From: Dysgonomonas sp. 521
Lineage (GTDB): Bacteria; Bacteroidota; Bacteroidia; Bacteroidales; Dysgonomonadaceae
Assembly: GCF_010501055.1 (NCBI RefSeq)
Contig: NZ_QVMO01000004.1
Coordinates: 35,913-99,912 of the forward strand
DNA: 64,000 nucleotides
Direction of reading: 5' to 3'
Within the stretch, counting starts at the first letter, position 1. Each line of letters starts with the position of its first letter. Below are positions 1 to 7,314 of the stretch, piece by piece. Under the pieces are notes generated by a model. It worked only from the letters and a program-made list of their open reading frames with translations, was not told where the DNA came from and did no database searches. The position numbers were made by a program, and so were the translations under genes.

Positions 1-190
1 CCAGCCGTTGGTGGGTCGCCGAGGGACAAAGCACTAGCCTTTTGCTTCCTTTTGGGCAATGCCAAAAGGAAGGACAAGCCCGGGAGGGCGCGGAAGTATG
101 AGCCAATGCTAAAAAGTTTAAACCATGATGGTTTTTGTGCATAAAATAAAAGAACATTTAACTTATCAACTACTGATTGACATTAGCAAT
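1..190. repeat. Dispersed repeat A, copy 1
   Basis: Gene-free stretch. Positions 151-184 (from agaacatttaac to attgacat) reappear inverted at 5991-6023, and the block near 1-25 (ccag..ggtgggtcg) reappears inverted near 6110-6135, so the two segments are copies of one repeat in opposite orientation. Within it is a small hairpin around 45-75 (ccttttgg / ccaaaagg). No open frame with coding character is seen. Its origin is not known. Confidence 0.6.
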
Positions 191-211
191 AGTAAATAAG
201 AACTCTGAAAA

Positions 212-901
212 TCAGCCTGCTGTTCCCACAGCATAGATGCTAACCTTGCTGTCTGTACATTTTAATATCTCTTTTGTGCAGGATTCCAGAGTGGAGCCTG
301 TGGTGATTACATCGTCTACCAACAGGATATGCTTATCTTTGAATATTTCATCATCTGTGATCTGAAAAATATCTTCTACATTCTTCCAGCGGTCGAAACG
401 TGCATTCTTTGTTTGTGAAGGGTTATTTATTTTCCTGATAAGCGTTTCGCTATCGATGGGTATGCCTGTTATTGCAGATATTCCTTTACATATTTCCAAT
501 GACTGGTTATAGCCTCTTTCTTTTTGCCTCTTAGGATGCAACGGGACAGGTACAAGCAAGTCTACAGATGAGATAAAGTCGCTGTCTTTTATATTCTCTC
601 CACACAGTTCGCCTATAAAATTTCCTATCTGCGGATTCTGCCTGTATTTCAGTTCATGGATAATACTTTGAATGCTTCCACCTTTCACAAAATAAGCGAA
701 TGTAGCTGCACGGAGGAAAGGTATACGCCCGGCAAAGAATTGTTCCAGGCGGTTGTCGGGTTGCCTATGGTAGTTGGTTTTTGGCAATAGCAGCAGGCAA
801 CCGGTACAGATATGTTGTTCGCCTTCACTCAGACGTTCGTGGCAAACAACACAAAGGTCGGGAAAGAATAGACTGAGGAAATCACGAAAAATGTTCCTCA
901 T
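212..901 (-). CDS. comF: ComF family phosphoribosyltransferase-like protein
   Basis: Member of the ComF/GntX group, cytoplasmic proteins tied to DNA uptake in naturally transformable bacteria but of unclear role in Bacteroidetes. The N-terminal part carries two Cys pairs (CVVC and CTGC) that look like a zinc ribbon. The C-terminal half is a type I phosphoribosyltransferase fold with the PRPP loop ILLVDDVITTGST. An upstream ATG at 928 is possible, but the ATG at 901 gives the usual MRNIF..FFPDLC beginning; both overlap the end of recX, so the two genes are probably cotranscribed. Family is clear; biochemical activity is not known. Confidence 0.85.
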   Translation of the reverse strand: MRNIFRDFLSLFFPDLCVVCHERLSEGEQHICTGCLLLLPKTNYHRQPDNRLEQFFAGRIPFLRAATFAYFVKGGSIQSIIHELKYRQNPQIGNFIGELCGENIKDSDFISSVDLLVPVPLHPKRQKERGYNQSLEICKGISAITGIPIDSETLIRKINNPSQTKNARFDRWKNVEDIFQITDDEIFKDKHILLVDDVITTGSTLESCTKEILKCTDSKVSIYAVGTAG

Positions 902-1367
902 AGTCTCCTCCCAACAATTTATTAACACACTTAATGGTTAAGTCCATCGAAAAACCCCTGCCTAATGCAAAGCGTATCAGCTTCGTTTTCTTATCGTAAT
1001 CGTTTTTAGACTTCACAGACTTTTCCTTTATGGCTAGTATGTGCATCAGTTGCTTTTCAAATTCGTCTCCCGCCACTTCTTCCAAAATCGGGTTATAAAC
1101 GGACTCAGGTATATTGAGCTTTTTCAGTTCGAAAACAATCTTTGTCCTGCCCCATTTGTTGAATCTTATTTTGTCGTTGATAAAACTGCGGGCAAAACGG
1201 GCATTATCAAGGAATTTTTCTTTTTTCAGCCTGTCTATAATACGGTTGACTGCATCTTCCGGAAATTCCCATGCAAGCAGTTTTTTCCTTACCGAAAATT
1301 CTGAGCGTTCGGTGCGGGAACAATAGGCGGCTACACGGTTGAGGGCCTGGGGTTCGGAGAGTTTCAT
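882..1367 (-). CDS. recX: Regulatory protein RecX
   Basis: RecX binds RecA filaments in the cytoplasm and usually limits RecA activity. The 161-residue protein has the typical all-helical three-repeat organisation: an early NRVAAYCSRTERSEFSVRKK segment, a middle segment (NARFARSFINDKIRFNKWG) with the RecX F-I-x-x-K pattern, and a C-terminal LIRFALGRGF segment. recA is not in the window. It is the first gene of a two-gene operon with comF, overlapping it by about 20 nt. Confidence 0.9.
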   Translation of the reverse strand: MKLSEPQALNRVAAYCSRTERSEFSVRKKLLAWEFPEDAVNRIIDRLKKEKFLDNARFARSFINDKIRFNKWGRTKIVFELKKLNIPESVYNPILEEVAGDEFEKQLMHILAIKEKSVKSKNDYDKKTKLIRFALGRGFSMDLTIKCVNKLLGGDYEEHFS

Positions 1368-1416
1368 CCTATATAATTTCTATTTTTAATTGGTATCAAA
1401 AATAGCAAAAAAATAT

Positions 1417-1479
1417 CATCCTGAACATAGTGAAGAAGTCCATTGTGTGAAAACAAAATGCTTTCCTATGTTCAGGATG
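1417..1479. repeat. Inverted repeat around a CATCCTGAACATAG motif
   Basis: CATCCTGAACATAG at 1417-1430 pairs with CTATGTTCAGGATG at 1466-1479, giving a 14-bp stem with a 35-nt loop. A related motif (tcatcctgaacgatagtgaagg) lies at 6323. The motif looks like a common dispersed intergenic repeat. It lies in the 1368-1533 spacer upstream of recX; no T-run follows, so terminator function is not supported. Confidence 0.55.
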
Positions 1480-1504
1480 TGAGGAAACCCCAATATTATT
1501 TTTA

Positions 1505-1545
1505 GAAACTGTTTAAATTTTATTCGTTCAAATTTAAACAGTTTC
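1505..1545. repeat. Family R inverted-repeat element, minimal copy R1
   Basis: Nearly pure palindrome made of the two termini of the R family: GAAACTGTTTAAATTT faces its complement with only a few bases between. Flanked by tta (1502-1504) and taa (1546-1548), both of the TNA type seen at other copies. The stop codon of the neighbouring DJ-1-like gene (1534-1536) lies inside this element. It could also act as a transcription terminator hairpin. Confidence 0.75.
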
Positions 1546-2067
1546 TAAGGCCTTTAATAATTCCGGAATCAATTCAGGTATTGCATTTTCTGTCTGGGCA
1601 GTATAGATATTGTCGGCGACAACCACCTTTTCGTCAGTGCCCACAACTCCCTTCACTACATCTTTAATGAATGGGTGCAAAGCTACTTTTTTACCGATCC
1701 CTATTCCCAGATTGTCAAAAAACAGTGCCGCTGCACAATGTCCGATCAGCATCTTGTTATTGTCGCCGAAAGCCTTTATTACAGTCAGCATATCCTGATT
1801 GTATTGCTTATCGGCATTATCCTCAAATTGGGGTACTGCGTCTCCGCAGGCGAAGACCAAAGCGTCATATTGATCTTCATGATCTATCAGGTTGCTTACA
1901 ATATCATCTGTTGTTAGGCTGATCCCTGAATTTGTTTTTATCTGAGTCGTATCAGATACCGCAAATGTTTTGTATTGTATACCGTTTTCGAAGAATGCTT
2001 CCAGGTATTGGAACAATCCGGCTCCGTTTACCGGATTTACTGCTAATACTGCTACTTTTTTTGCCAT
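1534..2067 (-). CDS. DJ-1/PfpI family protein
   Basis: Class I glutamine-amidotransferase-like fold of the DJ-1/ThiJ/PfpI superfamily, 177 residues, cytoplasmic. The nucleophile elbow is visible as GHCAAA with Cys near residue 112. Family members act as glyoxalases, deglycases, chaperones or stress proteins; which applies here cannot be read from sequence. The gene is divergent from an HxlR regulator that is probably its controller. The last three residues (E-T-V) and the stop codon are encoded by the inserted repeat at 1505-1545, so the native C-terminus has probably been replaced. Confidence 0.8.
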   Translation of the reverse strand: MAKKVAVLAVNPVNGAGLFQYLEAFFENGIQYKTFAVSDTTQIKTNSGISLTTDDIVSNLIDHEDQYDALVFACGDAVPQFEDNADKQYNQDMLTVIKAFGDNNKMLIGHCAAALFFDNLGIGIGKKVALHPFIKDVVKGVVGTDEKVVVADNIYTAQTENAIPELIPELLKALETV

Positions 2068-2095
2068 AGTCGTGATTTTTTATGATTCATAATAG

Positions 2096-2108
2096 TTACT
2101 AATAGTAA
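2096..2108. promoter_or_regulatory. Candidate HxlR operator in the divergent spacer
   Basis: TTACT-AAT-AGTAA is a short inverted repeat in the spacer between the DJ-1-like gene and the HxlR gene, and a related half (ttagtaatat) occurs near 2190. It lies just upstream of a Bacteroidetes-type -7 hexamer TACTTTTG at 2115-2122 facing the HxlR gene. HxlR proteins bind such short palindromes, but there is no direct evidence here. Confidence 0.3.
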
Positions 2109-2232
2109 TTATATTACTTTTGTTGCGCAAACATACGATAAGTAATTTCGTTTTGCAAGAACGAACAGTCTGGTAATTAAATAACAAAAATGTTAGTAAT
2201 ATTGATTTTCAATTTAATAGATTTGAAGAAAA

Positions 2233-2607
2233 ATGAAAACTTTTTTACGTATTGAGGCCTGCCCTATCAGGGATATTATAAGCAGACTGGGAGATAAATG
2301 GTCGCTTCTGGTACTGGCTACGCTTGATGTGAACGGTACGATGCGCTTTAATGATATCTATAAATCCATCGGCGACATTTCGCAGCGGATGCTGACGGTC
2401 ACTTTACGCTCGCTGGAGTCCGACGGGCTTATTTCCAGAAAGATCTATCCGGAAGTGCCACCACGAGTTGAATATACTCTGACAGAATCGGGAAAAGAAC
2501 TCATGCCTTACCTTAATAATCTGGTAGACTGGGCAATGAAAAATATGGAGAATATTGTGGATAACAGGGGGCAATATGAAGGTAAGAAGGAGAATAAAAT
2601 ACTATGA
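2233..2607 (+). CDS. HxlR family transcriptional regulator
   Basis: Winged helix-turn-helix DNA-binding protein of 124 residues with the family signature CPIRDIISRLGDKWSLLVL at about 10-29, followed by MRFNDI..SIGDISQRMLTVTLRSLE and the wing. The Cys before Pro near the N-terminus corresponds to the redox-sensing Cys of YodB/HypR-type members. It is divergent from the DJ-1-like gene, which suggests it controls that gene in response to electrophiles or oxidants (inference). Its 3' end overlaps the convergent prmC by 6 nt. Confidence 0.88.
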   Translation: MKTFLRIEACPIRDIISRLGDKWSLLVLATLDVNGTMRFNDIYKSIGDISQRMLTVTLRSLESDGLISRKIYPEVPPRVEYTLTESGKELMPYLNNLVDWAMKNMENIVDNRGQYEGKKENKIL

Positions 2608-3438
2608 TTTTTCCGCCCTCACCATCCTGTCATTTTTATTCAAATCCTGAAACAGAGACACGTTTCTAAAGCCTTTATCTTCCAATAGCTTTACTGTTTC
2701 TTTTCCTTTTGCCTGGTTTATTTCAAAATACAGTTTCCCATCAGGTTTGAGTATATTGAGGGCTATATCCGCTATCCGGTCGTAAAACAAAAGGGCGTTA
2801 TTATCCGGTACAAACAGGGCGGTGTGCGGTTCGTATTCCAGTACATTCTTATCCATTGCAGCTTTTTCCCCTTCCATTATATAAGGAGGATTGCTGACAA
2901 TAATATCATACAATGTATCGGTGGGATAATCTTTCAGCACATCCACTTTCTCAAAATCCACCTCCACCTCGTTTTGTTCTGCATTGAGTATAGCCACATC
3001 CAGTGCTCCCTGCGAAAAATCCCATGCAGATATAAGCGGATCATCCATATATGATGCCAGGGCAATGGCGATGGCGCCGCTGCCTGTACCGATATCTAAC
3101 ACTCTTAGTCCTGATTCTTCATTCTCATTCAAAATCAACTCTACAAGCTCTTCCGTTTCGGGACGGGGGACAAGGGTATCTTTATTTATAAAAAAAAGCA
3201 GGTCGAAAAAATAGCTTTCTCCTGTGATATACTGTATGGGTTTATATTCTTTCAGTTGTTCGAGAATATCGTTAAGCCGCTTTTGCTGGATATCCGAAAG
3301 TTTCTGATTGTCAACTATAATGTGTGAATAAGGCTTTCCGGTTATATATTCTGTTATAATACGCACAAAGCCCAAAATTTCACTTTCGGGGTAATATGTT
3401 TTCAGTGATTCTTTTATGTAAGTAATTGTATTTTGCAT
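2602..3438 (-). CDS. prmC: Peptide chain release factor N5-glutamine methyltransferase PrmC
   Basis: PrmC (HemK) methylates the Gln of the GGQ motif in release factors RF1 and RF2 using S-adenosylmethionine in the cytoplasm. The 278-residue protein has the N-terminal helical substrate domain, the linker RPETEELVELIL, the SAM motif DIGTGSGAIAIALA at about 113-126, and the catalytic NPPYI motif at about 184. Length is normal. It begins one base after the end of the upstream lipoprotein gene (3439), so both are probably in one transcript. Confidence 0.93.
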   Translation of the reverse strand: MQNTITYIKESLKTYYPESEILGFVRIITEYITGKPYSHIIVDNQKLSDIQQKRLNDILEQLKEYKPIQYITGESYFFDLLFFINKDTLVPRPETEELVELILNENEESGLRVLDIGTGSGAIAIALASYMDDPLISAWDFSQGALDVAILNAEQNEVEVDFEKVDVLKDYPTDTLYDIIVSNPPYIMEGEKAAMDKNVLEYEPHTALFVPDNNALLFYDRIADIALNILKPDGKLYFEINQAKGKETVKLLEDKGFRNVSLFQDLNKNDRMVRAEKS

Positions 3439-4044
3439 CTATTTTGTCACCTTCTTTATTACTGTTATATCCGGCAGCAGATATACATTGTCTATGCCAT
3501 AAATCTTCCTGTGGCCAAACTGTATGGCAGGCTTAACCAAACTGTCATTTACAGCTCTGTTTACAGCAAGTGCCACCAGCTCGGTACAATAGACTTTGCT
3601 ATCGTTGCCGGCGTCAAAATCCATATCGAAAGGTGTTTTTTTCAGGAAGTATTCCTTCGCAAAGACTGCAATATCGTTCCGCACCGAATCATCTGCACTG
3701 ATGCGGTACACACCCCATGTCCTTATCCCGTCCAGAAAAACCTGAATGGATTCCCTCTTTACATGGCCGATACCCGTCAGTTCGCTGGCTTCGGCGTGGA
3801 TTACAAATAGCGAATCTCCGCTTTGTTCCACGATTCCTGCATGCGAGTATAACTTTTCGGTCAGAGAATATTCCTTAAACTGATTGGAGAAAAAGCCATT
3901 CCCCAACCGGCAAATAATATCTCCGCTCCGGATTCCTTCGAGTAATGAAGGGTCTACAGTTTTCTTCTGTTCTCCGGTGCAACTTATGAATAAAAAACAG
4001 GAAAGAAAAAAGACTATTTTTTCATATCCACATTTACTTTCCAA
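3439..4044 (-). CDS. YiiX/YebB-like permuted papain-fold lipoprotein
   Basis: Resembles the permuted papain-like amidase/peptidase family (YiiX, C92). Visible features are LRSGD-like start (IRSGDIICRLGNG), a YSHAGI motif carrying the catalytic His, and YCTELV carrying the catalytic Cys. A lipoprotein signal VFFLSCFLFISC ends in a lipobox Cys, so it is likely anchored in the cell envelope. The start is uncertain: no ATG lies in frame near the signal. A TTG at 4044 gives a short n-region and is used here. An ATG followed by six A at 4017-4025, shared with the end of the upstream gene, would give an ideal M-K-K-I-V-F-F start only with a -1 slip. Substrate unknown. Confidence 0.7.
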   Translation of the reverse strand: MESKCGYEKIVFFLSCFLFISCTGEQKKTVDPSLLEGIRSGDIICRLGNGFFSNQFKEYSLTEKLYSHAGIVEQSGDSLFVIHAEASELTGIGHVKRESIQVFLDGIRTWGVYRISADDSVRNDIAVFAKEYFLKKTPFDMDFDAGNDSKVYCTELVALAVNRAVNDSLVKPAIQFGHRKIYGIDNVYLLPDITVIKKVTK

Positions 4045-4361
4045 TCCCCGTCTATCTTTACAAGTTCGAGTGTTTGCTCTTTTTCGTCTTCGGCACCCTT
4101 GAATGTAACCCAAGCCCTATTGTCTGAAATGGAGTCTTTTACAAAAATAAATTTGAAGTCAGGATTGACTTTGCTGCCACCGCCGCCCATGCTGGATGCA
4201 AAGTCAAGCATTTTTCCGGTCGATTCGGTCGCATACTTTTTAGCTTCATCAACTTTTCCTTTTGCAAGGTTTTCCGAAAAACTCTGGGCAGCGCCTTTAG
4301 GTCCGGAAGAACAAGAACACATCAAAGCTACAGTGATTAAGATAAAGAGAAGTTTTTTCAT
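4014..4361 (-). CDS. DUF4878-like lipoprotein
   Basis: 115-residue lipoprotein: signal MKKLLFILITVALMCSC with lipobox Cys17, then a small alpha/beta domain of the NTF2-like DUF4878 type with the usual ending (LVKIDGDWKVNVDMKK). A short Gly-rich run (MGGGGSK) sits in the middle. Function unknown; such proteins are common in Bacteroidetes. The last codons ATG AAA AAA TAG overlap the beginning of the YiiX-like gene, suggesting translational coupling. Confidence 0.75.
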   Translation of the reverse strand: MKKLLFILITVALMCSCSSGPKGAAQSFSENLAKGKVDEAKKYATESTGKMLDFASSMGGGGSKVNPDFKFIFVKDSISDNRAWVTFKGAEDEKEQTLELVKIDGDWKVNVDMKK

Positions 4362-4470
4362 CGTAAAAAGTTTTAAATGTTCATATCCAACAAAGATAGA
4401 TTTTTTAGTAATATATCAATGGATATTGCCGGGAAATATGTGTTGTGGTTCTGTTTCTTTCTGGCCTCTG

Positions 4471-4503
4471 CAAAAAGAAAGGAGCAAACCTGAATTTGCT
4501 CCT
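4471..4503 (-). terminator. Rho-independent terminator after fabG
   Basis: On the minus strand, AGGAGCAAA pairs with TTTGCTCCT around a 6-nt loop and is followed by a T-rich run (tttctttttg). It lies 27 nt beyond the fabG stop, the expected place for the end of the tetR-fabG transcript. Confidence 0.75.
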
Positions 4504-4529
4504 TCCCGTTCGTATATCTTCTGTATATA

Positions 4530-5276
4530 TTACATATTCATACCGCCACATACAGGGATCGCTTGTCCCGATACGTAAGAAGAGAGGTCGGAAGCAAGGA
4601 ATACGGCTACGTTAGCCACATCTTCGGGTGTGCCTCCGCGGCGTAACGGAATTTGTTCAGCCCATTTTTTCTTCACATCGTCAGGTAAGACGCCTGTCAT
4701 TTCTGTGATGATGAATCCCGGACAAATACAGTTTGCACGTACATTCCTTGAGCCTAGTTCTTTCGCTATAGATTTAGCCAAGCCGATCATACCTGCCTTC
4801 GACGCAGAGTAGTTCGTTTGTCCCGCATTACCTGAGAGGCCTACGACAGAGCTCATATTTATAATATTTCCGCTCTTCTGTTTCATGAATATCGGAGTAA
4901 GCGCATGGATGAAGTTGAATGCCGATTTCAGGTTTATATTGATTACCATATCCCATTGCTGTTCGGTCATACGCATCATCAGGCCGTCACGAGTGATGCC
5001 GGCGTTGTTTACAAGGATATCTATTTGTCCGAATTCTTTTGCTATTTCTTCAACAACGTTGTGAGTGTCTTCGAAGTTCGCGGCATTAGACGCGAATCCT
5101 TTAACTTTCACTCCATACTTTGCAATCTCGGCTTCAGTAGCTTTTGCGTTGTCATCTATAGCTAAATCAGTAAAGGCAATGTTTGCTCCCTGTTCTGCGA
5201 ATTTAAGTGCAATGGCTTTACCAATGCCACGTGCTGCACCTGTAATAATAGCGGTTTTACCTTCTAATAATTTCAT
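4530..5276 (-). CDS. fabG: 3-oxoacyl-[acyl-carrier-protein] reductase
   Basis: NADPH-dependent short-chain dehydrogenase of the type II fatty acid synthesis cycle, reducing 3-ketoacyl-ACP. The 248-residue protein shows the nucleotide motif GAARGIGKAIA near the N-terminus, LVNNAG at about 87-92, the catalytic Ser in MSSVVG, and YSASK carrying the catalytic Tyr and Lys. It ends in the typical SGQAIPVCGGMNM. A TetR gene lies directly upstream on the same strand with a 34-nt gap, suggesting a two-gene operon in which the regulator may sense acyl compounds (inference). FabG assignment is strong at family level; other SDR roles cannot be excluded. Confidence 0.9.
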   Translation of the reverse strand: MKLLEGKTAIITGAARGIGKAIALKFAEQGANIAFTDLAIDDNAKATEAEIAKYGVKVKGFASNAANFEDTHNVVEEIAKEFGQIDILVNNAGITRDGLMMRMTEQQWDMVININLKSAFNFIHALTPIFMKQKSGNIINMSSVVGLSGNAGQTNYSASKAGMIGLAKSIAKELGSRNVRANCICPGFIITEMTGVLPDDVKKKWAEQIPLRRGGTPEDVANVAVFLASDLSSYVSGQAIPVCGGMNM

Positions 5277-5310
5277 AATGTATAAATTAAATATAAAATT
5301 GGTTTGCGAT

Positions 5311-5901
5311 TTATTTTTTCTTTTTGATACCTTCGAATATCAGGTAAGCGATATTCTCACGTTGTGATTCTGTTTTCAAACTTTCAGCCCTGATTTGTCC
5401 CCTGATGTACGGTACTTCGAGCCCTTTCAGGGCATGGTGCAATATTTCTGCTGTAGCCTGTGTGTCGGGCATTTCGAAAGTGCCTTCTTCCACCCCTTTG
5501 TTCAGGATATCTTTTAGTACCTGTATTTCTTTCAGGTCGAACGATTTGCGCACATTCTGTACACGCCATATATCACGGAAGAAATCGGCCTTCAGTGTCC
5601 CGTTTCTTGCTACAACATTTTTTATGGCATCGAAACGTGTGTAAAAAAATAAAAGGAGTTTTTCGTCGGCAGGAAGTTTTTTGCTTGCGACAGATTGCAG
5701 TGCATGGTACATCTGGTCGAGTTCTGTTTCCAGAACCGCCTGATACACCTCATTTTTGTTGTTGAAATATGTATATAATGTCCGGCGTCCCTTGTGGGAT
5801 GCTACTGCAATATCATTCATGGTTGTATTTTCCACTCCCAATTTTGCAAATAGTTGACGAGCTACATCAATTAGTATATTCCGGGTTTTGTTTATGGCCA
5901 T
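5311..5901 (-). CDS. TetR/AcrR family transcriptional regulator
   Basis: 196-residue repressor-like protein. The N-terminal helix-turn-helix runs from RNILIDVARQLFAKLG to GRRTLYTYFNNKNEVYQAVL (about 8-50); the rest is an all-helical ligand domain with little similarity to guide a ligand. It precedes fabG on the same strand. An inverted repeat TGCACA-N13-TGTGCA lies directly upstream of its start, overlapping promoter-like sequence, consistent with autoregulation. Confidence 0.88.
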   Translation of the reverse strand: MAINKTRNILIDVARQLFAKLGVENTTMNDIAVASHKGRRTLYTYFNNKNEVYQAVLETELDQMYHALQSVASKKLPADEKLLLFFYTRFDAIKNVVARNGTLKADFFRDIWRVQNVRKSFDLKEIQVLKDILNKGVEEGTFEMPDTQATAEILHHALKGLEVPYIRGQIRAESLKTESQRENIAYLIFEGIKKKK

Positions 5902-5911
5902 AAACTAAATA

Positions 5912-5936
5912 TGCACAAAAATATTACAAGTGTGCA
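5912..5936 (-). promoter_or_regulatory. Candidate TetR operator and promoter of tetR-fabG
   Basis: TGCACA at 5912-5917 and TGTGCA at 5931-5936 form an inverted repeat 11 nt upstream of the tetR start. On the minus strand the interval contains TATTTTTG and, just upstream, TAAATTTG, both fitting the Bacteroidetes -7 consensus TAnnTTTG. No well-spaced -33 TTTG was identified. Operator function is inferred from position and symmetry. Confidence 0.4.
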
Positions 5937-5984
5937 AATTTAGTATAAAATTATTGAATATATAAGATTTTAGGTGTTTTTCTG

Positions 5985-6140
5985 TAATTTATGTCAATCA
6001 GTAGTTGATAAGTTAAATGTTCTTTTTTATTCTGCGCGCAATCACAGATTGCTTGCCTTACTTTTGGCCGAAGCTCCAAAAGTAAGCAAAAAAGCATTGC
6101 GCCCCGCTTCGCCGTACGACCCACCATCGGCTTGCCGGCT
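5985..6140. repeat. Dispersed repeat A, copy 2 (inverted)
   Basis: Inverted counterpart of the repeat at 1-190: 5991-6023 is the reverse complement of 151-184, and the gacccaccatcggc block near 6117 matches the first 25 bases of the window. A short hairpin (cttacttttgg / ccaaaagtaag, near 6058-6084) corresponds to the one in copy 1. The copies bracket comF to tetR. An open frame of 71 codons on the minus strand is part of the repeat and is not considered a gene. Confidence 0.6.
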
Positions 6141-6528
6141 GAATGAAGTGATGATAATCTCATCATTGCGATAATTGGCAGATGATGCTTAAAAGCGCCC
6201 GCACTTCATTCTACGCCGCCTGCACCGGGTGGGTACCCCGTACGCTCGCTAACGGCGCTGGCTGACGCCTGACGAGCAGGATTTATAGCAATGGCATCAA
6301 GTTAAGTAAATCTTATACCCTGTCATCCTGAACGATAGTGAAGGATCTCTTTTCTTAAAAGCAATTTGCCTACACGGGATGCTTCGTCTCTCAGCATGAC
6401 AAAGAGGAAAAAGGCTTAACTTAATGACATTGAGGGCTATCCTCTCTTAATGAAGATTCTCTTTTAGGGAAACCCCACGCCGGGCGCGGGATGACAGACG
6501 GTTGGCACATCCTCAATAAATTAAGAAT
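6141..6528. other. Gene-free spacer with small inverted repeats
   Basis: No coding sequence recognised. The spacer holds an imperfect inverted repeat with ends TGTCATCCTGA (from 6321) and TCAGCATGACA (to 6401) around a copy of the tgaacgatagtgaaggatct motif, and a further gggatgacag motif near 6489. These look like decayed dispersed repeats. Confidence 0.45.
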
Positions 6529-6615
6529 ATGGCATTTATCTATTATAACTTTTATCTATCTTTATCCACTATAATTATTATAAAAACACAAAAACTGAAC
6601 TGTGAGAAAAATCTG

Positions 6616-7218
6616 ATGATAGAAGAAACGATACAAAACTTACTGGGAGACTCCCTTCGTGAAGGAATAAGCACGGAAGAAATAGAAACAGTAGAGCTCC
6701 TGCTCGGTGTAAAGCTGCCCTCCCCATTGAAATATATGTACAGTAAAGTAGGAAATGATCCCTTGTTTATGAGTTCGTTTCTATACTTCTATCCTATCGA
6801 AGACCTTGTTCTCTTGGATAATAAAATCCAATTTCTGGAAGAAAATCAGGACGTGTGCCGATGGGCTTTCGATATTGACGATACAGATCATCCGAAAGTA
6901 TATCAGCAGGCAGATGATGAAAAATGGTATCTGTTGGACAAGATGCCACTGGAAAAATTCTTATCCGATATCCTATATTACCAGTGTGCTATGGGCTACG
7001 ACTTCGGCGCCGAAGTATTGCTGGAACGCGGCCGCTTGTTCGGTATACTCGATTCGGATTGGGATAAAGTAGTTTCTTTCGACGGGCTGTATATCTACCG
7101 TAAGCAGGATGCGCTTATATGGTATTTATCCGACGACAATATGGTAAGGGATGTTTACTATTCGTCACCGAATGAAGAAACTCTTAACCAACATAAACAA
7201 CTATTTTGCTTAAAATAA
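6616..7218 (+). CDS. SMI1/KNR4 (SUKH)-like protein
   Basis: 200-residue cytoplasmic protein. The segment EIETVELLLGVKLPSPLKYMYSKVGN near the N-terminus matches the SUKH domain opening (helix, then L-G-V-x-L-P-x-x-L), and SFLYFYPIEDL follows as in this superfamily. SUKH proteins are often immunity proteins of toxin systems, but many housekeeping-like singletons exist, and no toxin gene is adjacent. The ATG at 6616 (MIEETIQN) is preferred over an upstream ATG at 6529, which would add a hydrophobic, compositionally different stretch. Function unknown. Confidence 0.6.
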   Translation: MIEETIQNLLGDSLREGISTEEIETVELLLGVKLPSPLKYMYSKVGNDPLFMSSFLYFYPIEDLVLLDNKIQFLEENQDVCRWAFDIDDTDHPKVYQQADDEKWYLLDKMPLEKFLSDILYYQCAMGYDFGAEVLLERGRLFGILDSDWDKVVSFDGLYIYRKQDALIWYLSDDNMVRDVYYSSPNEETLNQHKQLFCLK

Positions 7219-7314
7219 AAATTGTACAAGATTATCACTATCTTTGTGCACCATTACATAATACCCGACTAACCAAATTAAAATCATTATGGTACTTTGT
7301 TGATATTTAACTGA

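Noticed and set aside
4045-4113. Longer start of the YiiX-like protein at 4113
   Set aside because: It would overlap the upstream gene by 100 nt and add a basic, unrelated stretch before the signal peptide; that codon is itself TTG, not ATG.
5951-6166. 71-codon frame on the minus strand
   Set aside because: It lies in dispersed repeat A, has no recognised domain, and its sequence is explained by the repeat.
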